A stretch of 64,000 nucleotides of DNA from contig JAHLJT010000631.1 of assembly GCA_031308135.1 (NCBI GenBank), positions 150,099,425 to 150,163,424 of the forward strand, in the 5' to 3' direction. The notes under the pieces are model-generated. The model was given only the letters and a program-made list of their open reading frames with translations. It had not been told where the DNA came from and ran no database searches. The translations under genes were made by a program, and so were the position numbers. Shown here one piece after another: positions 12,961-25,500 of the stretch. Positions within the stretch are counted from its first letter, which is position 1. Each line of letters opens with the position of its first letter. Source of the DNA: Acheta domesticus. Lineage: Eukaryota > Arthropoda > Insecta > Orthoptera > Gryllidae.

Positions 12961-13896
12961 CTGCAGACAGAATTTTTTTTATTGACAAATGATGTACAAA
13001 ATCCTTCGATTTTGATACGCAAAATAAACTAAAAATTCTTGTATTCTCAGTTATAAAATTCTTAATAAAGAATTTAATTGCCATGTTGTACAACTCCCAA
13101 TGTAAACAAAATCAATGATTTCTTGATATTAACCTAAAAAATGACAAAATGCTCAACAAGTTCATATTCACCTATTATATGTAGAACTTACGGATTTTAG
13201 AGGCCAACGTGAGAAATAAGTTTTATTAAGTAAGTCGCTACTGACCTGTTAACTGACAAAGCAAATATGTGAATTAAACGTATTCGTTATTGGCATTGAT
13301 ATGCAGGAGCCTACGTGGCAAGGCAAAGAGGTGAACCGTATCTGGATTGCATGAAACTAATATAATAATGAAGAAATAATGCTTTAAGTATTTATTATTA
13401 GTAATAAACGATTTGCAGAGTTTCAATTACCCATCTACTACACATTTGTATTTATTTAGTTTGATTTGGTTGAAACAACCTACGCTGAGATGCAAATAAT
13501 TATAAATTGATATTGTTTATATTCTATTGACTCCCATATTTAGAGATTGAAGTTTCTGTATCCCAGTTGGACATCAACGAAAAGACTATTGTTTGGAATA
13601 AAATCCAAAAATCTGACGGAAGTCTGCAATTAACACTAAGCTGTGTGCAGTGCATTACAATTTCATAATCCAATGTCAGTTTACGTAAGCCACTTTTGGT
13701 ACTTTGAATCATCCTTCCTGTTATGTATTAAAAGTAACTAATAACGCACAAGATGCGACTTCTCGTCGAGAAAATAGAGCTTATGTATTCAACTTAAGCA
13801 ATGAACTGTCGCCTTTGGTGCAACTATTGAAACTCCAGTGGAACATCTTCCTCCCCAAGCAATTCGAAACATTCACAATATTAATTGTCTCCTGTA
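12961..13896. other. Non-coding interval
   Basis: AT-rich, with no supported feature. Confidence 0.5.
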
Positions 13897-14433
13897 TTAT
13901 TTCAGTAGTATACCTTTAGGTTCCGGCTCTCACACGCGACCAATCTTCATAAATGAGGGCTCTAAAGAAAGAGAATTTGACGGAGACTTGACGAATTCCA
14001 CTTTGACTTTAAAAATATGGATGACTTCTTTAAAAAAACGCATCGAAATATTTATGTAAAATGCAACCCGCATGACATGTCAACCTATATCGGCAAATAA
14101 CTCGTAAACAAAGCGTTGTAGAGCCTTAAAAAGTAAAATTTAGAGGCCAAAGGCCTCAAAGGAACGTTTTTCACATCATAATCTACAAGATGAAATATTC
14201 TCCTATCCATTCAATTAATGTTTCGGTTCCACGCTTCAATACTATCAAGGCCACTTCAATATTTCAGCCCTTCCTGCTGGTAGCAATTTTTGTGGCGACA
14301 CGCTTAGAAGGCTTAGATTCGACAATATTTACGCTTTCTGTTGTTAACACAGTAGTTTGTGCAGTCTGACGAGGTTTATTTGCATAATCATTAATTCAAT
14401 ATTTAACATGCGAGAGTTCTCGCACGGGTACGC
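13897..14433 (+). repeat. Dispersed repeat R1, copy b
   Basis: Direct-orientation partner of 1662-2137, followed almost immediately by the AGAGTTCTCGCACGGGTACG block that lies about 525 bp further away in copy a. The two copies differ by scattered substitutions and small indels, so they are old. No TIRs or tail were recognised. Confidence 0.85.
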
Positions 14434-14859
14434 TAGTTTATTCTAATTCCGTACATTTATCTATTTCCAATTTCAGGAAAACATTAATTGCTTACCCGGT
14501 GTTATTCAATAAAGAAGTTATAAATCAATTTTCGTTCAAAATCTTTCATGATTCGAAGATTAATGCTAATAATCAGATCAAAAATTAAACTAGGTAAATA
14601 ATACAGAAGTTCAAGAATTTATTGAACAAACTGTTTGTTGATAACATTTACATAAAGTGATATATTGTTGTCATACATCGTAATTGGCTTTTAAATAAGT
14701 ATTTTGTTGGAAAAGATGTTTAGTTCTTGAAATAAAATTCTGTTTTTGAGAACTAATGTTTATTTAATTTTCATTCTTATTTTACGTTTTTAGACTTAAA
14801 GAATTCCGTTTTTTGTTAAGATCGCATCAATATCTAGGTCATTAGCGACTACTGTTGGG
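14434..14859. other. Non-coding interval
   Basis: AT-rich, with no supported feature. Confidence 0.5.
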
Positions 14860-15020
14860 TTTAAAGTTATGGTAACTGTGAAGATGACATGATATGGTGA
14901 TGATAGGGGGTGAAAGGACGAACACAAATGCAACCATGCCCGAGGCGGGGCTCGAACCCATTGGACCCGAGATCGCCACGACACTACTGTTTTAGCGATC
15001 TCGGTCACCGGGGATCGGCA
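14860..15020 (-). repeat. tRNA-derived SINE
   Basis: On the minus strand the head carries an A box (GGTGACCGAGATCGC, 14,995-15,009) and a perfect B box (GGGTTCGAGCCCC, 14,947-14,959) at tRNA-like spacing. A short unrelated body and a T/G-rich tail follow. It shares its head design with the SINE at 15.74-15.98 kb. Confidence 0.8.
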
Positions 15021-15739
15021 ATTCTGGTCTTCTTTTTGTCATCATCAGCATCTTCTTCCATTAAGTTGCAAGACATAATAATCCGTGGTCTCATTACAAC
15101 CCATTTTCTATAACCTTGAAATACATATTTTTATGATTTCAGGCCAATAAAGTAAACTTCCATATTCGATACGATGATAGCACTAAGCAGCTGCAGAATA
15201 GGGAAGTTATACACACACAAGAGATCCCAGAATAAGGACTACACTCTAGTAGGGACCTTAGCAGAGGACTGACCTTAGCAGAGAAGATGATTATATTTTG
15301 CCAAAGAACAAAGAATAAGTGGTGGAAAATCCTATAAGCTCAAGTTACGCATGTGACATTTGTCCCTGATGGGAGAGCAACTCCTCGTGAGCTGGCCGTC
15401 AAAAAGTTTCCGTCTACCTGCGGCACACAACTTCTAGAAGGATAGGCGAAAATGTCACCTGTGAAACTTCATTAAGAGATATTCCCCATATGTTCGTTAG
15501 CAAACAGTGATCTTTATGGTGCGGATTTCCATGATGTGTCTTAAACAACAAGTCAGGAATAATATCCATCATTATACGCTCGTTGGAGAATATACTATTT
15601 AAGCCTTTCATCCTACTTGTACAAGCTTTCATTTCTCTGTTTATATTTAATCAGTTTCTGTTTATTATCTGTTCATATTTCATAAAATTGTTTTTAATTT
15701 TTTGTTTCGCGTATCGGTCATTATGGAGCCACGCGATGC
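15021..15739. other. Non-coding interval between two SINEs
   Basis: No gene or repeat end recognised. The short minus-strand ORF at 15,414-15,632 has no recognisable domain. Confidence 0.45.
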
Positions 15740-15978
15740 GTGCATCTCACCCAGGGTCGGGGTAGGGGGAATCAGAAATGGTTTAAAGCTGATTCAATTT
15801 TTTATACCCCAGGCCCCGGGGGATGGGATGAAATTATGATGATGAATGATTAAATAGACATATATAAAAATACAGAGAGAGACACACAACATAAACGAGG
15901 CAGGACTCGAACCCGCGATCCTTTGGTCCGAGTCCGTGCTGTATTACTGGCTTAGGGATCTCGGCCATCGGATAGGCT
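15740..15978 (-). repeat. tRNA-derived SINE
   Basis: Minus-strand A box (GATGGCCGAGATCCC, 15,955-15,969) and B box (GCGGGTTCGAGTCC, 15,902-15,915) are followed by a body with a TTGTGTGTCTCTCTCTG tract and a tail rich in CATCATCAT. Same family type as the SINE at 14.86-15.02 kb. Confidence 0.8.
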
Positions 15979-16124
15979 ACTATTATTACTAGCAAAATAC
16001 TCGGCGTTGCTCGATTTTTTTCATATTTAACAATTGTAAAAATGAAAACGCCTCCGGCTGTACCGAAAAAAATAGAATTCAATGGCTTAGTGAAAAAAGT
16101 TCGTTTTCGTTGCAAGAACAATAT

Positions 16125-16806
16125 CAGCACCAAGAAAACAATTTTTAAAATGAGTTTAGAGGTGCCACAAACCCCATAAACACCCAATTTTACGGCGTTT
16201 TCGCTACTTATTACAAAATAGCTAATAAATATTATATAATGTAATTTTTATCAACGGAGTTTTGGCTGAGGTGGTTCCCGTATTACCCCGCCATACGTTT
16301 ATGATTATCAACCAATACTTACTTGACTCAAACAGTGTGCCACATATGAATGCTCGAATATGGAAAATTTTACGTTAAAACCGTAGAAATACACATTCAA
16401 TTGATCATAGCTCCGTAAGTTTTTATCCAATGTACTTTTAATTTAGATAAGGTTAGAGCTCAAAATCTCTAATTTAATAACTTTGCTTCGCACAATTTAA
16501 CTATTTTACTACAATCATCTAAAACTGCGCCGCGCGCCATTACTATTAACGACCCACAATTCTTCCGCACTGTCTTTATTCTCTATTAGACTTTATTCAA
16601 GATATTTGTAGAAGCTTAGCAAAAAAAGTTAATTTTAAAGAATAACATTGGCACGAATAAAACCGTTTTTAAAATTAGTTCAGGAGTGCCACAAACCCCA
16701 TAAACATAACATTTTTCGGCATTTTCGCTGTTTAGAAAATATCGAAACAATATTTAATAGTATTTTTATCAACGTATTTTTGGCTGAGGTGGTGCCCATG
16801 TTATCA
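16125..16806 (+). repeat. Pair of direct repeats about 540 bp apart
   Basis: 16,155-16,290 and 16,689-16,806 share GTGCCACAAACCCCATAAACA, then TTTTTATCAACG and TTTGGCTGAGGTGGT in the same order and orientation. The spacer is AT-rich. This could be a tandem duplication of a ~540-bp unit or a terminally repeated element. No coding content. Confidence 0.7.
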
Positions 16807-16989
16807 TAACTATTTCATTGCAATCTGCCAAAATTGCGCTGAGCGCCATCACTGATAGCAATAATGAGACTATAGATAGTGATTCACGAAATAATTCATT
16901 AGAAAATTGTCGGAGGAGAGTTTTTCGTCAGATAAGGACGCGAGTAATTAATTCAGATTAAATCGTTCAAAGTGATTCAGTGGGCAGTA

Positions 16990-17430
16990 AAGAAGGGACA
17001 GTAATTTGTGCAGTGAAGAAGCAGTCACTTGCAATCAGAGGCGTTAATTAGAACTGTGCTATCGAGTGCTACGCGTACGCCCGAATTACGGAAATAAGCA
17101 TTGTTTAATCATTTGCGACATGCAAGGGACATACGCACGCGGCCGTGAATGAGACAAGGGGCAAGAAAGAAGCAGATGAGGACGTGAGTTCCCGTGCAAG
17201 GAAGAGGAAAGAAGACGGAAGACAACGCGAAAGGCATCGCGACGCGGGGGGCGACGAGTAGGCGACGACCGAGGAGGAAGCGGAACGCTCCGAAGCCGAG
17301 GGCAGCTTGCACGAACCAAGATGTCTTGAGCGCCGCAGTCGCGAGCCAGGGTCAGGCTCCGAAGACGAGCAGCGAGCGGTGCGGCGAAGGTAACGGCGAG
17401 CAGCGCAAAGGCGCTCAATTGTAGGACAAC
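16990..17430. other. GC-rich, charged-ORF island
   Basis: Locally purine- and CpG-rich sequence with overlapping open frames. The + frame 17,194-17,424 is Lys/Arg-rich; the minus frame 17,086-17,535 is Leu/Pro-rich. Neither shows a domain I recognise. It may be the 5' or gag-like portion of an unrecognised element or another GC-rich first exon. I cannot decide from the sequence. Confidence 0.3.
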
Positions 17431-17535
17431 GCCCTGCGACCCAGGAAGAACTGATTCAAAGGAAACGTTTCTAGGGGAAATAAAATAGTGAACGGAGCTC
17501 GTAAAAAAACCAATAATTCCTGCCATTTTAAGCAA

Positions 17536-18419
17536 TTCGCTTGCAGAAATTTATTGAGATTTGTGTTTAATTTATGTTGTTCACAATAACAATAATTTTT
17601 TGAGAGTGTTACGTAATTGTTCTAATTTTTATGTTACATTTGCTTTGAATTAAATGTCAAAAATTTGAACCCGGCGTCACTGGGTAAATTAAGTAGAAAT
17701 TGAAGTTAATTTCATCAGTAAGCTGAAGGACGGGAATTCCCAGGTATTGAAGTGTGCGCAATGAAGATTTCATGCATTCTTAAAAAGAGAAAGGTACCAT
17801 TTTGTTCTATTTTTTATGTGTGTTCAGTGTAATCAGCAAAGGAGTTTCAGAATATTAAACCCAGTTCAATTGATTTCTGTGTACTTTTTGGATTTCATCT
17901 TATCACCTAAAAATATCCCACTGCCCTGAGTTATCACAAAGCTCGCAAAGCATGGTATCTGCGAATTCCGAACAGGCGCCTAAGAATTGCTAGGCGGGGA
18001 TTTTCGTCAGTACTACATACAACCAAAGTCAGGGCTACCATCAGTCATGGCTACATACAACCAAATGAAGCTTCCTAAACGTCAAGAGCGCATGCGCGAA
18101 CTCCCTAATGCATTTAGATGGAGAACATCGCAATGTTCACTTCGGGCCGAGTGGCGGCGCTTACTACCTCCGTCTCTTTCACCCGCTTTCCGTCTCCGTC
18201 TGCATCAGCGTTGTATGCTCGATGTAGGTCCACGCTCTGGCCAAGCGCCTTCGCAAGGCAGTGTACCCTTCCTTGACAGAAATTTAAATTCCTAGTTGAG
18301 TTCTCATCACAGTGAAAGTCGCGATTTCACACTATAATAATTACATTGAACGGATTTTTTTCATGGTAAGAGCAGCTTACCTAGCTTACCTGGAATGCAC
18401 GCCACTGGTATACTATCAT
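17536..18419. other. Non-coding interval
   Basis: Mostly AT-rich. A GC-richer patch at 17,980-18,290 gives a 102-codon open frame (+) without recognisable domains, so I do not call a gene. Confidence 0.4.
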
Positions 18420-18960
18420 CTTTATGTCCGAGTCATCGTACTCTCCTGCGACGCCGCGGCACCTCTTCTTTCAGCTCCTCTCCGATTCTGAATTGAGTCC
18501 CAGCCAGGTGTTTCTTCAATTCAGGGAAGAGATGGTAATCACTTGGGGGTTTATCCGGGCTGTAGAACTAGTGTGTGATAATATCCCATCCAAATTGTTT
18601 GAGAAGATCGGTTGTTACACGGGCGAAATTCGCGGGCCCCTTCAACACGTCGTTTAGGGGCTTTCGTAAGCATTCTTGGGATTCACTTTGCACAAACCTT
18701 GGTATACCCTAAATGGTCTGTCAAAAGTTTGTCAGTGGTAGTCTTGCTGACATCAGCATTCAGCATTTTTCTTCCACTTTCGCAACCGTTTCGACCGAAA
18801 TCGATGGCCGTCCGGAACGCTATTCGTCATCTGTACACCCGTCTCTGAATTCTCTACACTATTTGCGCACGTATTGTATGCTCATACGTTTTTCTCCATA
18901 GACTTCACACATATGGGAATGGATGTCTCCCGGCGCAGTGATTTTTGCATTCCAAAAACG
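18420..18960 (-). pseudogene. Mariner-like transposase remnant with internal deletion
   Basis: Minus-strand translation gives two mariner landmarks. The N-terminal helix-turn-helix and linker lie around 18,900-18,770 (EVYGEKRMSIQYVRK, then RSGRPSISVETVAKVEE after two stops). The C-terminal catalytic block lies at 18,560-18,470 (YSPDKPPSDYHLFPELKKHL), which contains the third acidic residue of the mariner DD34D triad. The sequence between them jumps from about KVCA to ATTDLLKQFGWDII, so the first two catalytic aspartates are missing. Several stops interrupt the rest. This is a dead, internally deleted element; terminal repeats were not delimited. Confidence 0.85.
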
Positions 18961-18989
18961 AATTACAGAGCGTGATTCGCACCTGGCGG

Positions 18990-19045
18990 GCCTTATATTT
19001 TTTCGCGCAGCATTACATAGCTTCCCCTATAATACGTACTATTAT
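18990..19045 (-). repeat. Terminal fragment of repeat family A
   Basis: Contains CGCGCAGCATTACATA, the reverse complement of the family A head motif, followed by the palindromic ACGTA/TACGT-rich terminus. Only the end of the element is present. Confidence 0.7.
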
Positions 19046-19062
19046 ACGTTCGTATAAGGGAA

Positions 19063-19445
19063 AGTAAAAATTCATTGAAAAGGAAAAGGATACCATGGTG
19101 GAATGAGAAATGTGAGGAGACTATCAGAAAAGCAAAACATGCTTTTAATAGATATGAAAAACAAAGTAGTATTGAAAACAAAATTGAATACAAGAGAACC
19201 AGAGCTGCAGCCAGAAGAACCATTAAAGACAGCAGAGTTAAAACCTGGACTAACTATGATTCATCAATATTTAATCAAAATAGTATACCTGAATGTTGGA
19301 AAAAAGTCAAAACAATTCAAGGAAACAAAAGAAATAATACAATTAACTTTATACATATTAAAAATCCAGTTGTCATTGACCCTGTTCTAATTGCCAATGA
19401 ATTTGCTGACACCTTTGCAAAAAATTCCAGCACAGTGAACTACCT
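19063..19445 (+). pseudogene. LINE fragment, endonuclease-RT linker
   Basis: The + frame starting about 19,075 encodes PWWNEKCEETIRKAKHAFNR and continues EYKRTRAAARRTIKDSR and VWTNYDSSI-type sequence. This is the segment that joins the APE endonuclease to the reverse transcriptase in jockey/I-type LINEs. It runs openly to NEFADTFAKNSSTVNY and then loses similarity, apparently because another element joined at about 19,446. Only this central piece survives. Confidence 0.75.
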
Positions 19446-19860
19446 GAGTTTATTGCATATAAAAATGAACAGAAATAGTTTATTTATTTCACAGTTTTAC
19501 ATTATTATAGAAAACAACTGTTACCCACAATTCTAATTAATTACATAATTTTAATTTTATTTCTCCATTTGTCCCGATCTTCGTAATCCTTGTCTGTTAA
19601 GTTCTTGTCCTTTAAAATTCCTTTAATTTCTTTCAACCAGCTCTGTATAGGTCCTCCTCTTTTCTTCCTACTCACCGGAAACCACTCTAAAATTATTTTT
19701 GGAATTCTATTATCTTTCATTCTTTTCACATGACTAAACCATTGTAATTGCTTGTATTGAATCGTTTCTAAAATTGTATGAACTGTAGAAGAATCAACAT
19801 ATAGAAGAATCAACAAATTCTTCTGAATAAAGAATGAATCTGGATAACATGTCAACGTAA
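19446..19860 (-). pseudogene. RTE-like LINE 3' fragment
   Basis: The minus frame 19,855-19,541 encodes LQWFSHVKRMKDNRIPKIIL, then SRKKRGGPIQSWLKEIKG and DRDKWRNKI. This is the characteristic C-terminal tail of RTE/BovB-type LINE polyproteins, downstream of the RT domain. The 5' side is truncated and about 95 bp of AT-rich 3' UTR follow. It abuts the + strand LINE linker fragment head-on, suggesting insertion or deletion-mediated joining. Confidence 0.75.
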
Positions 19861-20904
19861 TGAACCTATTTCATAAATAAATAAATACATGTCTTTAGTG
19901 GTAGCGAGACTCAGGCCATTTAGCCTACTCTTCCACTGACCACTTTCAAAAAATTTTATTACAATTTATTTTATGATAAAAAGGAGATAATTCAATAAGA
20001 AATACGTACGCAATGTAGATGAAGGGTTTCTCACATGGGAGGCAGGAGTGAAAGTGAGGGAGGAAGAGTTGATAGAACAGGAAACGCACTTAAAACCTTT
20101 ATGTGTTTAAGGTTATTAATTTCAGGTTAGGGAGGTATTAAAAATAAGTCACAAATTTATTAGCTTGAACCACTACGAGATTTTCCTTAAATTTAGAGGA
20201 ATCATTTTTGACTCGTAAGTTAGGTACAGAAGAAAATTAGAAGACACTTGTTTAAAACAGTGACGTGTTAATAAGTACTATTAATTGTTAGAGAGAGCTT
20301 TCGAAGAAGCTGAAATTGCATACGTATTTTTGAATTACCCTAAAAAACAGAAAGGGAGGAAAACTCGTCAGAATACAAGCGAAAAAACATCAAGTAAAGA
20401 GTTCAAGTCTTGAGTGAAAGGGAAAACAAATCTATTCGGTTATTAAGTTAGATAAATAAAAAAGAAAAGAAATCATAAACGTGGACACGATCAATTCAAA
20501 TCTAGCAAAAGTTAACAATTTGAAATTTTTCCCAAACTAAAAAAGTGCAAATTTTAAAAATTTATGAAGCGTTTACCAATTGGAATATTCCCAAGACTTG
20601 AAAACCTGACCCAACATCTTTCACCTGTAAACCAACGATGTATACTACATTTATTCCTGGGACTGCAAACAGAGGGACCATCCCGGCAGCGCCTTCAGAG
20701 ATTGAGTAAACCCAGGTAAACTTCAATCAAGATGGTGGCTAAAGGCCAAAACAGAATACTTTACCAAGGTCACAATACAAGTAAACAATTACAGTGCACA
20801 CAAAATACAAAGTAGGAATGAAACTATTTTGAGTTTAATATTATGTCTTAACGTGTAGCAATAGTTGTAGGAAATGATGAACTGAAAGAGAACTAGTGGT
20901 GCTA
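19861..20904. other. Non-coding interval
   Basis: AT-rich. The first 70 bp (to about 19,935) have the look of a LINE/SINE tail but are not assignable. Nothing else supported. Confidence 0.4.
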
Positions 20905-22460
20905 CAGAATGGCACAGACTTTCCCGTATTAGTTTTCTATTTTCTTGGGTCTTTGCTAGCTATTCGGAATTGCCACATACTCTTTCTTGCCAACTACCAT
21001 CTATCACGGCCAAAAGTACATTTTTTGTCATTTTCTTAATTTTTCGGTTTCCTATTGCTAGAACGGAAAAATTAATTTTAGAATATTAAAGAACATAAAA
21101 AAACTAGTCCTAAATAGCAATTTTCATTTAAAAATTATCTGCCGTTTTAAAGAAAATTGCGTTTTAAAGCTACAAAAAATGCAAAATTTGAAGCTCATTT
21201 TCACAGAAAATGTTTGAATTTTCAAAATACTTTATTTGAAGTTATTTCAGGCACGTACACTTACAAATATAATAATGTTTACAAATTGCTGGTAATGTGC
21301 ACATTAAAGACGTGAGAGATCTTTCAAAAAATTTACAATTATGTCATTTTCAAAAAAACAAAAAAATAACTCAAAATAAACTTTACGCTATACTAAAGAG
21401 TATAATTAATTATTTTGTAAATCCGTTACAAAAGTTTCAAGGAAAAATTTGCAGCCATATATGAGAAAATGGCGGTTGAGCGTTTCTGTAAATGCGAAAT
21501 TTTGAACTAGTTTTCACAGAAAACGGTTGTGTTTTCGAGAAACTTTACTTGACATTATTTAAAGCACAGGTACTCGTAAATATAATAATGTAAAAAAATC
21601 ACCGCTAATGTAAATATTATCGACGTGAGAAACATGTGAAAAAACTTACATTTTGTAAGTTTTGAAGAAACCAACCTATGGAGCAATACGACTTTTATGT
21701 CATCTGATAGAGTACATTTACCACTATCCCTACCCAAAGTTTAAAGAAAAAAATTGTTTTTGTAAATTTTTAAAATTGCACATATTGCAGGCAATATTGC
21801 ACGAAAACTACTAAAATTTTGAAAAACATTTACATGACCTTTATGAAAGATCTTAATATGCAGAACAAATTTTATTAGAAGAAAACAATCTTTATCTTCA
21901 ATTTTGTATTTGGAGAAAGACGCCGAAAAAGATTCAAACTTTCATAATTTTCGAAAATTCAGAGTTATCCGTGAAAATCGCACCTATGCCATGTTAATAA
22001 GTTATTTTACTCTATTCATACAATAAATTTAAATAAAACATTTGGAGCCGTTTTTGAGGAAATTTTGAAAATCCCCGGGGGGCTACCCCCAAAGTTTGAA
22101 GAATCTTTTTCAAACTCTCAAAGCTTCCAATAGAATCAGATCGAACGGGGAATATCAATTTTGGAAGAAATCGTATGTATGATTTAGGCGCTAGAAGTGT
22201 TCACAGACGGACAGACAGACGGACAAACAGACGGACGTTTTCCTTTCAATTGGTTTTTTCGGAATTAATGACCTAGAAAATAGGGTTTCTGGCTACTCCA
22301 CGTGTTAGAGGATTTTTTTCTTCATTTATCAACTGGTTTTATCCACTTTTTTGTTATCTCGGCCCGCCAATGAATTTTTTCCGCCGAAAATTGGCCATTT
22401 TTTCGCGCAGCATTACATAACTTTCCCTATTCCACGTATATCACTCCGTTGCAAATTAGT
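20905..22460 (-). repeat. Repeat family A, near-full copy
   Basis: Runs from ACTAGTGGTGCTACAGAATG (20,908) through AT-rich sequence to a GACGGACA minisatellite at 22,205-22,235, and ends in the reverse complement of the head motif (GCGCAGCATTACATAACTTT, about 22,410) plus a TATATCACTCCG terminus. Other copies in this window show the same blocks. Short ORFs are not conserved between copies, so the family appears non-coding. In the copy at 43 kb the head motif is found at the opposite end, so the family probably has terminal inverted repeats and is a non-autonomous DNA element; that is an inference. Confidence 0.8.
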
Positions 22461-22564
22461 AAAACACTTCTAGACAAGAGTTAAAAGCATAGAAATTATA
22501 ATATTTTAAGTAAATACACATGTGAGCACATGGACGTATGCGTATCACGTTGTAGAATTAAGCA

Positions 22565-22574
22565 AATGCACAAA
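22565..22574. repeat. Left target-site duplication of element T1
   Basis: AATGCACAAA, repeated exactly at 25,678-25,687. Confidence 0.9.
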
Positions 22575-25500
22575 TCGCGACCTTAAAGTAAAAAGGTTCT
22601 ATCTGCACCGCAGTAAATTTTACAGGAGAGCATTTCAAAGTTTTGTCCCCCTCTAAAACAAAAACTATTTTATTAAATGTATTGAAACTTTATCAGTGTA
22701 CTTAACATTCAAGCACAAAACTGTAGACTGATAATTATTCTAAAAGCATTGTAACTTTGGTAGAAACCAAGACCCTATTTTTACAGATAGAAACTTTTTA
22801 CTCTCAATATGCACTTTCAAGTTCGAGCAAAAAGGTTCTATCTTTGTTGGAAGGAAAATTTGATTGGTATATTACTTAAATAATTGCAAATACACATGTA
22901 ACTGTATCCTTTATTAAATTTTAAAGAATTCAAAGAAATGTGCTTACATTTTAGTAAAATACTTATTTAGAGTACTCAATTTTAATTTCATGTCATTACT
23001 TAGACTTAGCCAACTAGAAGTGGAAAAAAGTAACCTATTGTAAATTACTGAATTACACTTAAATTTGAAATGATATATTACAAACACATTAAAGTAAAAT
23101 GTCGCGTAGCCGTAATATTATTTTTGTTTTTTAAGCAATTCTATGAAGTAGGTTTGATCCAGACTTGGCATCCATTTCAACATGTATGCTAAATCGGCTA
23201 CCTTTTCCTTCTTTAAAAACTCTTTCGCCACGTACGTTTGCACAGGGGAATAGATGGGAGAAAAACTTTTCGCCTCCCTCGTAAAGGTGTGGTCGCACAT
23301 TTACGGTGGAAAATTGTGAATCGGAACTTTTAATTTTATACTCTACTTCAGCTTGTCTTTGAGTGAATTTTAATTGTGAAACTTGAGAGAAAGGTATTTA
23401 TTAAAATGTAGATGTTTGTTGCTTTTATGGAAATCCTTAAAATGCATTGTTTTCATCTCAATAATATTAAGTAGCTTTTTTCTATTTACTGCCAAATGTA
23501 TCCGCATGAAAGAAATCGGTGACCAGATTTCACTAGCTCTCAGAGCTTTCTCTATCTGGTAATGAACATTGTGTACTTCCTGGATACACAAGTGACCAGC
23601 AGTAGAGTATTTCAAAAGTATGTCATCGATTTGTGGGTGTTTTTTTTAGAAAGTCCTTCATTGCCAGAGACATCATCTGATTATTGTTTTGGGGTACACA
23701 GCTGTTGCTCCACATTATAATATCTTTTACCTTAGGTGAGTTTTGAATTATTTTTTCCAAAATTTGGGAAACGGCATTAGCAATGTCATTTCCAGAATGG
23801 CCTGTGTAAATTTCTGTCCAAATTGCGCAATATACATCTTTGTTTGGGAAAACGTGAACAGTCATGTTAAATAAATTTAATTTTCTCCTATAGAAGAAAA
23901 TACTTGTTTGCTCTCGTAATTCTTATCATATTTTCTAAATGAAAGGACACTACAATTGTTTGTTCATCTCTGATCTTATGATCTTTCTCTCTTTTCTTTC
24001 TCCTGTTTTCCTTGTTATCTACGTTTTCAGTGTATTTTAATTTTAAATCATTAGAAATATTATTTTCCAACTCATTAATTCTGTATTCGCATCTATCCGC
24101 ATTTCGCTGAAAGAAATCCAAATTAAATTCTTCATTAAAAATATTCCGATTTATAGATAATTTTACAAATTGACATCTTCCGTTCACACAACATTCCTTG
24201 TAGAGATCGTACGTTTTCATGATATTTAAGGTGGAGGAGAGGCACTCCTTAGTAGTAATAGGTCTACAATAGTGACTCTCTGTTTTAGGGAAAGATTTAA
24301 TGTGTGCCCTCACTCTGTCTTTCACGTCTTTTGGTATTTTATCCTTAGTTTTGCTCCCTCTATCTTCTAATTTGGGTGTTCCTGTTATTTTATCTTTGCG
24401 CAAATGTGCATTATTTATCATCCTCTGGCTTATAGAAAGTGTGTTGAGGTAGAACTTCTTGCACACAATAGTTTCTTTATTTGAAACATAAAACTTGTAA
24501 ACGAATGTATTCTTCTTTCGAAGGTTTAGAATATTTTCTGTTGGATATCTTTTTTTCTGGAAATTTCTGATGTCTGGAATTTTCTGATGTCCACAGTATG
24601 TAGCTGACCTTTTCAGAATGAGTTTCCAATTTGTAAAACGAAAGAAATAATCTCTCTTGCTCTTCTGGAGTGACATTTAGAGTGCAGTTGTGACGACAAA
24701 TATTTCCACAATTTGTAGTTTTGTTAAATTATTAAGCTTGAAGACCTTGCCTCTGTAATTTAAATGTTCTAAGCCAACTTCATGTTTCTTCGACCCTTGC
24801 ACTTTTTTCCAATCCTTCTTATTACACGATGCCACCAGATTGCGAAAACTTACAGCCACAACACAGCGAGATATTGAGTTCTTAAAACGGATTGAGTCTA
24901 CTAGATACATGCGCTCCTAACGAAGAGTTAACAATACATTTACGTATTAACCGAAAAGAAGTAAAATTGTAATAATCCGGGTTGTAAACAGGATTTACAA
25001 GTAACCAATTATTTTATATTATATCAACATGTGAAGTGGAGTACAAATAGTTTGTGTCGCATAACCTATAAATTCGTTGATTTAGCAAGACATTCACTCA
25101 GGCATCGTAAGGAATATCCAAAAGCCCAATTTTGCCGAACTATTATAAATTCTAGATGGCTACCAATTAAACCCGATAAAGAATAAATAGTTCGATATTT
25201 ATAAAAATATGTTTACCTTCTTGCAGAACTGTCTTGCTTTATCACAAACAGTGCTTACAGCACTGTTTTGCCTCGGTGTCTCGTCTTCTTCAGTACTGCT
25301 TGCCACATTAGAATCGTATTCAGAACAAGAATACTCAAAAACAGCATCTTCAATTTCACTGTCACCCAACATTGCAATTAAATCTGCTTCTCAAAAGATC
25401 TTACAATACCTGGACACTTTGCGCAGCCAACAAGATAATGTCCACAAACACGTAAACAGATTGGTTTGCGCGGTGAAGCAGATATAACCTTTTTTCCGAA

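Noticed and set aside
12258..13093. Minus-strand ORFs of 254 and 182 codons
   Set aside because: They run through an apparent SINE and GC-rich low-complexity sequence; translations show no domain and overlap one another in different frames.
17086..17535. 149-codon minus ORF in a GC-rich island
   Set aside because: Composition-driven, antisense to an equally open Lys/Arg-rich frame, no recognisable motif.
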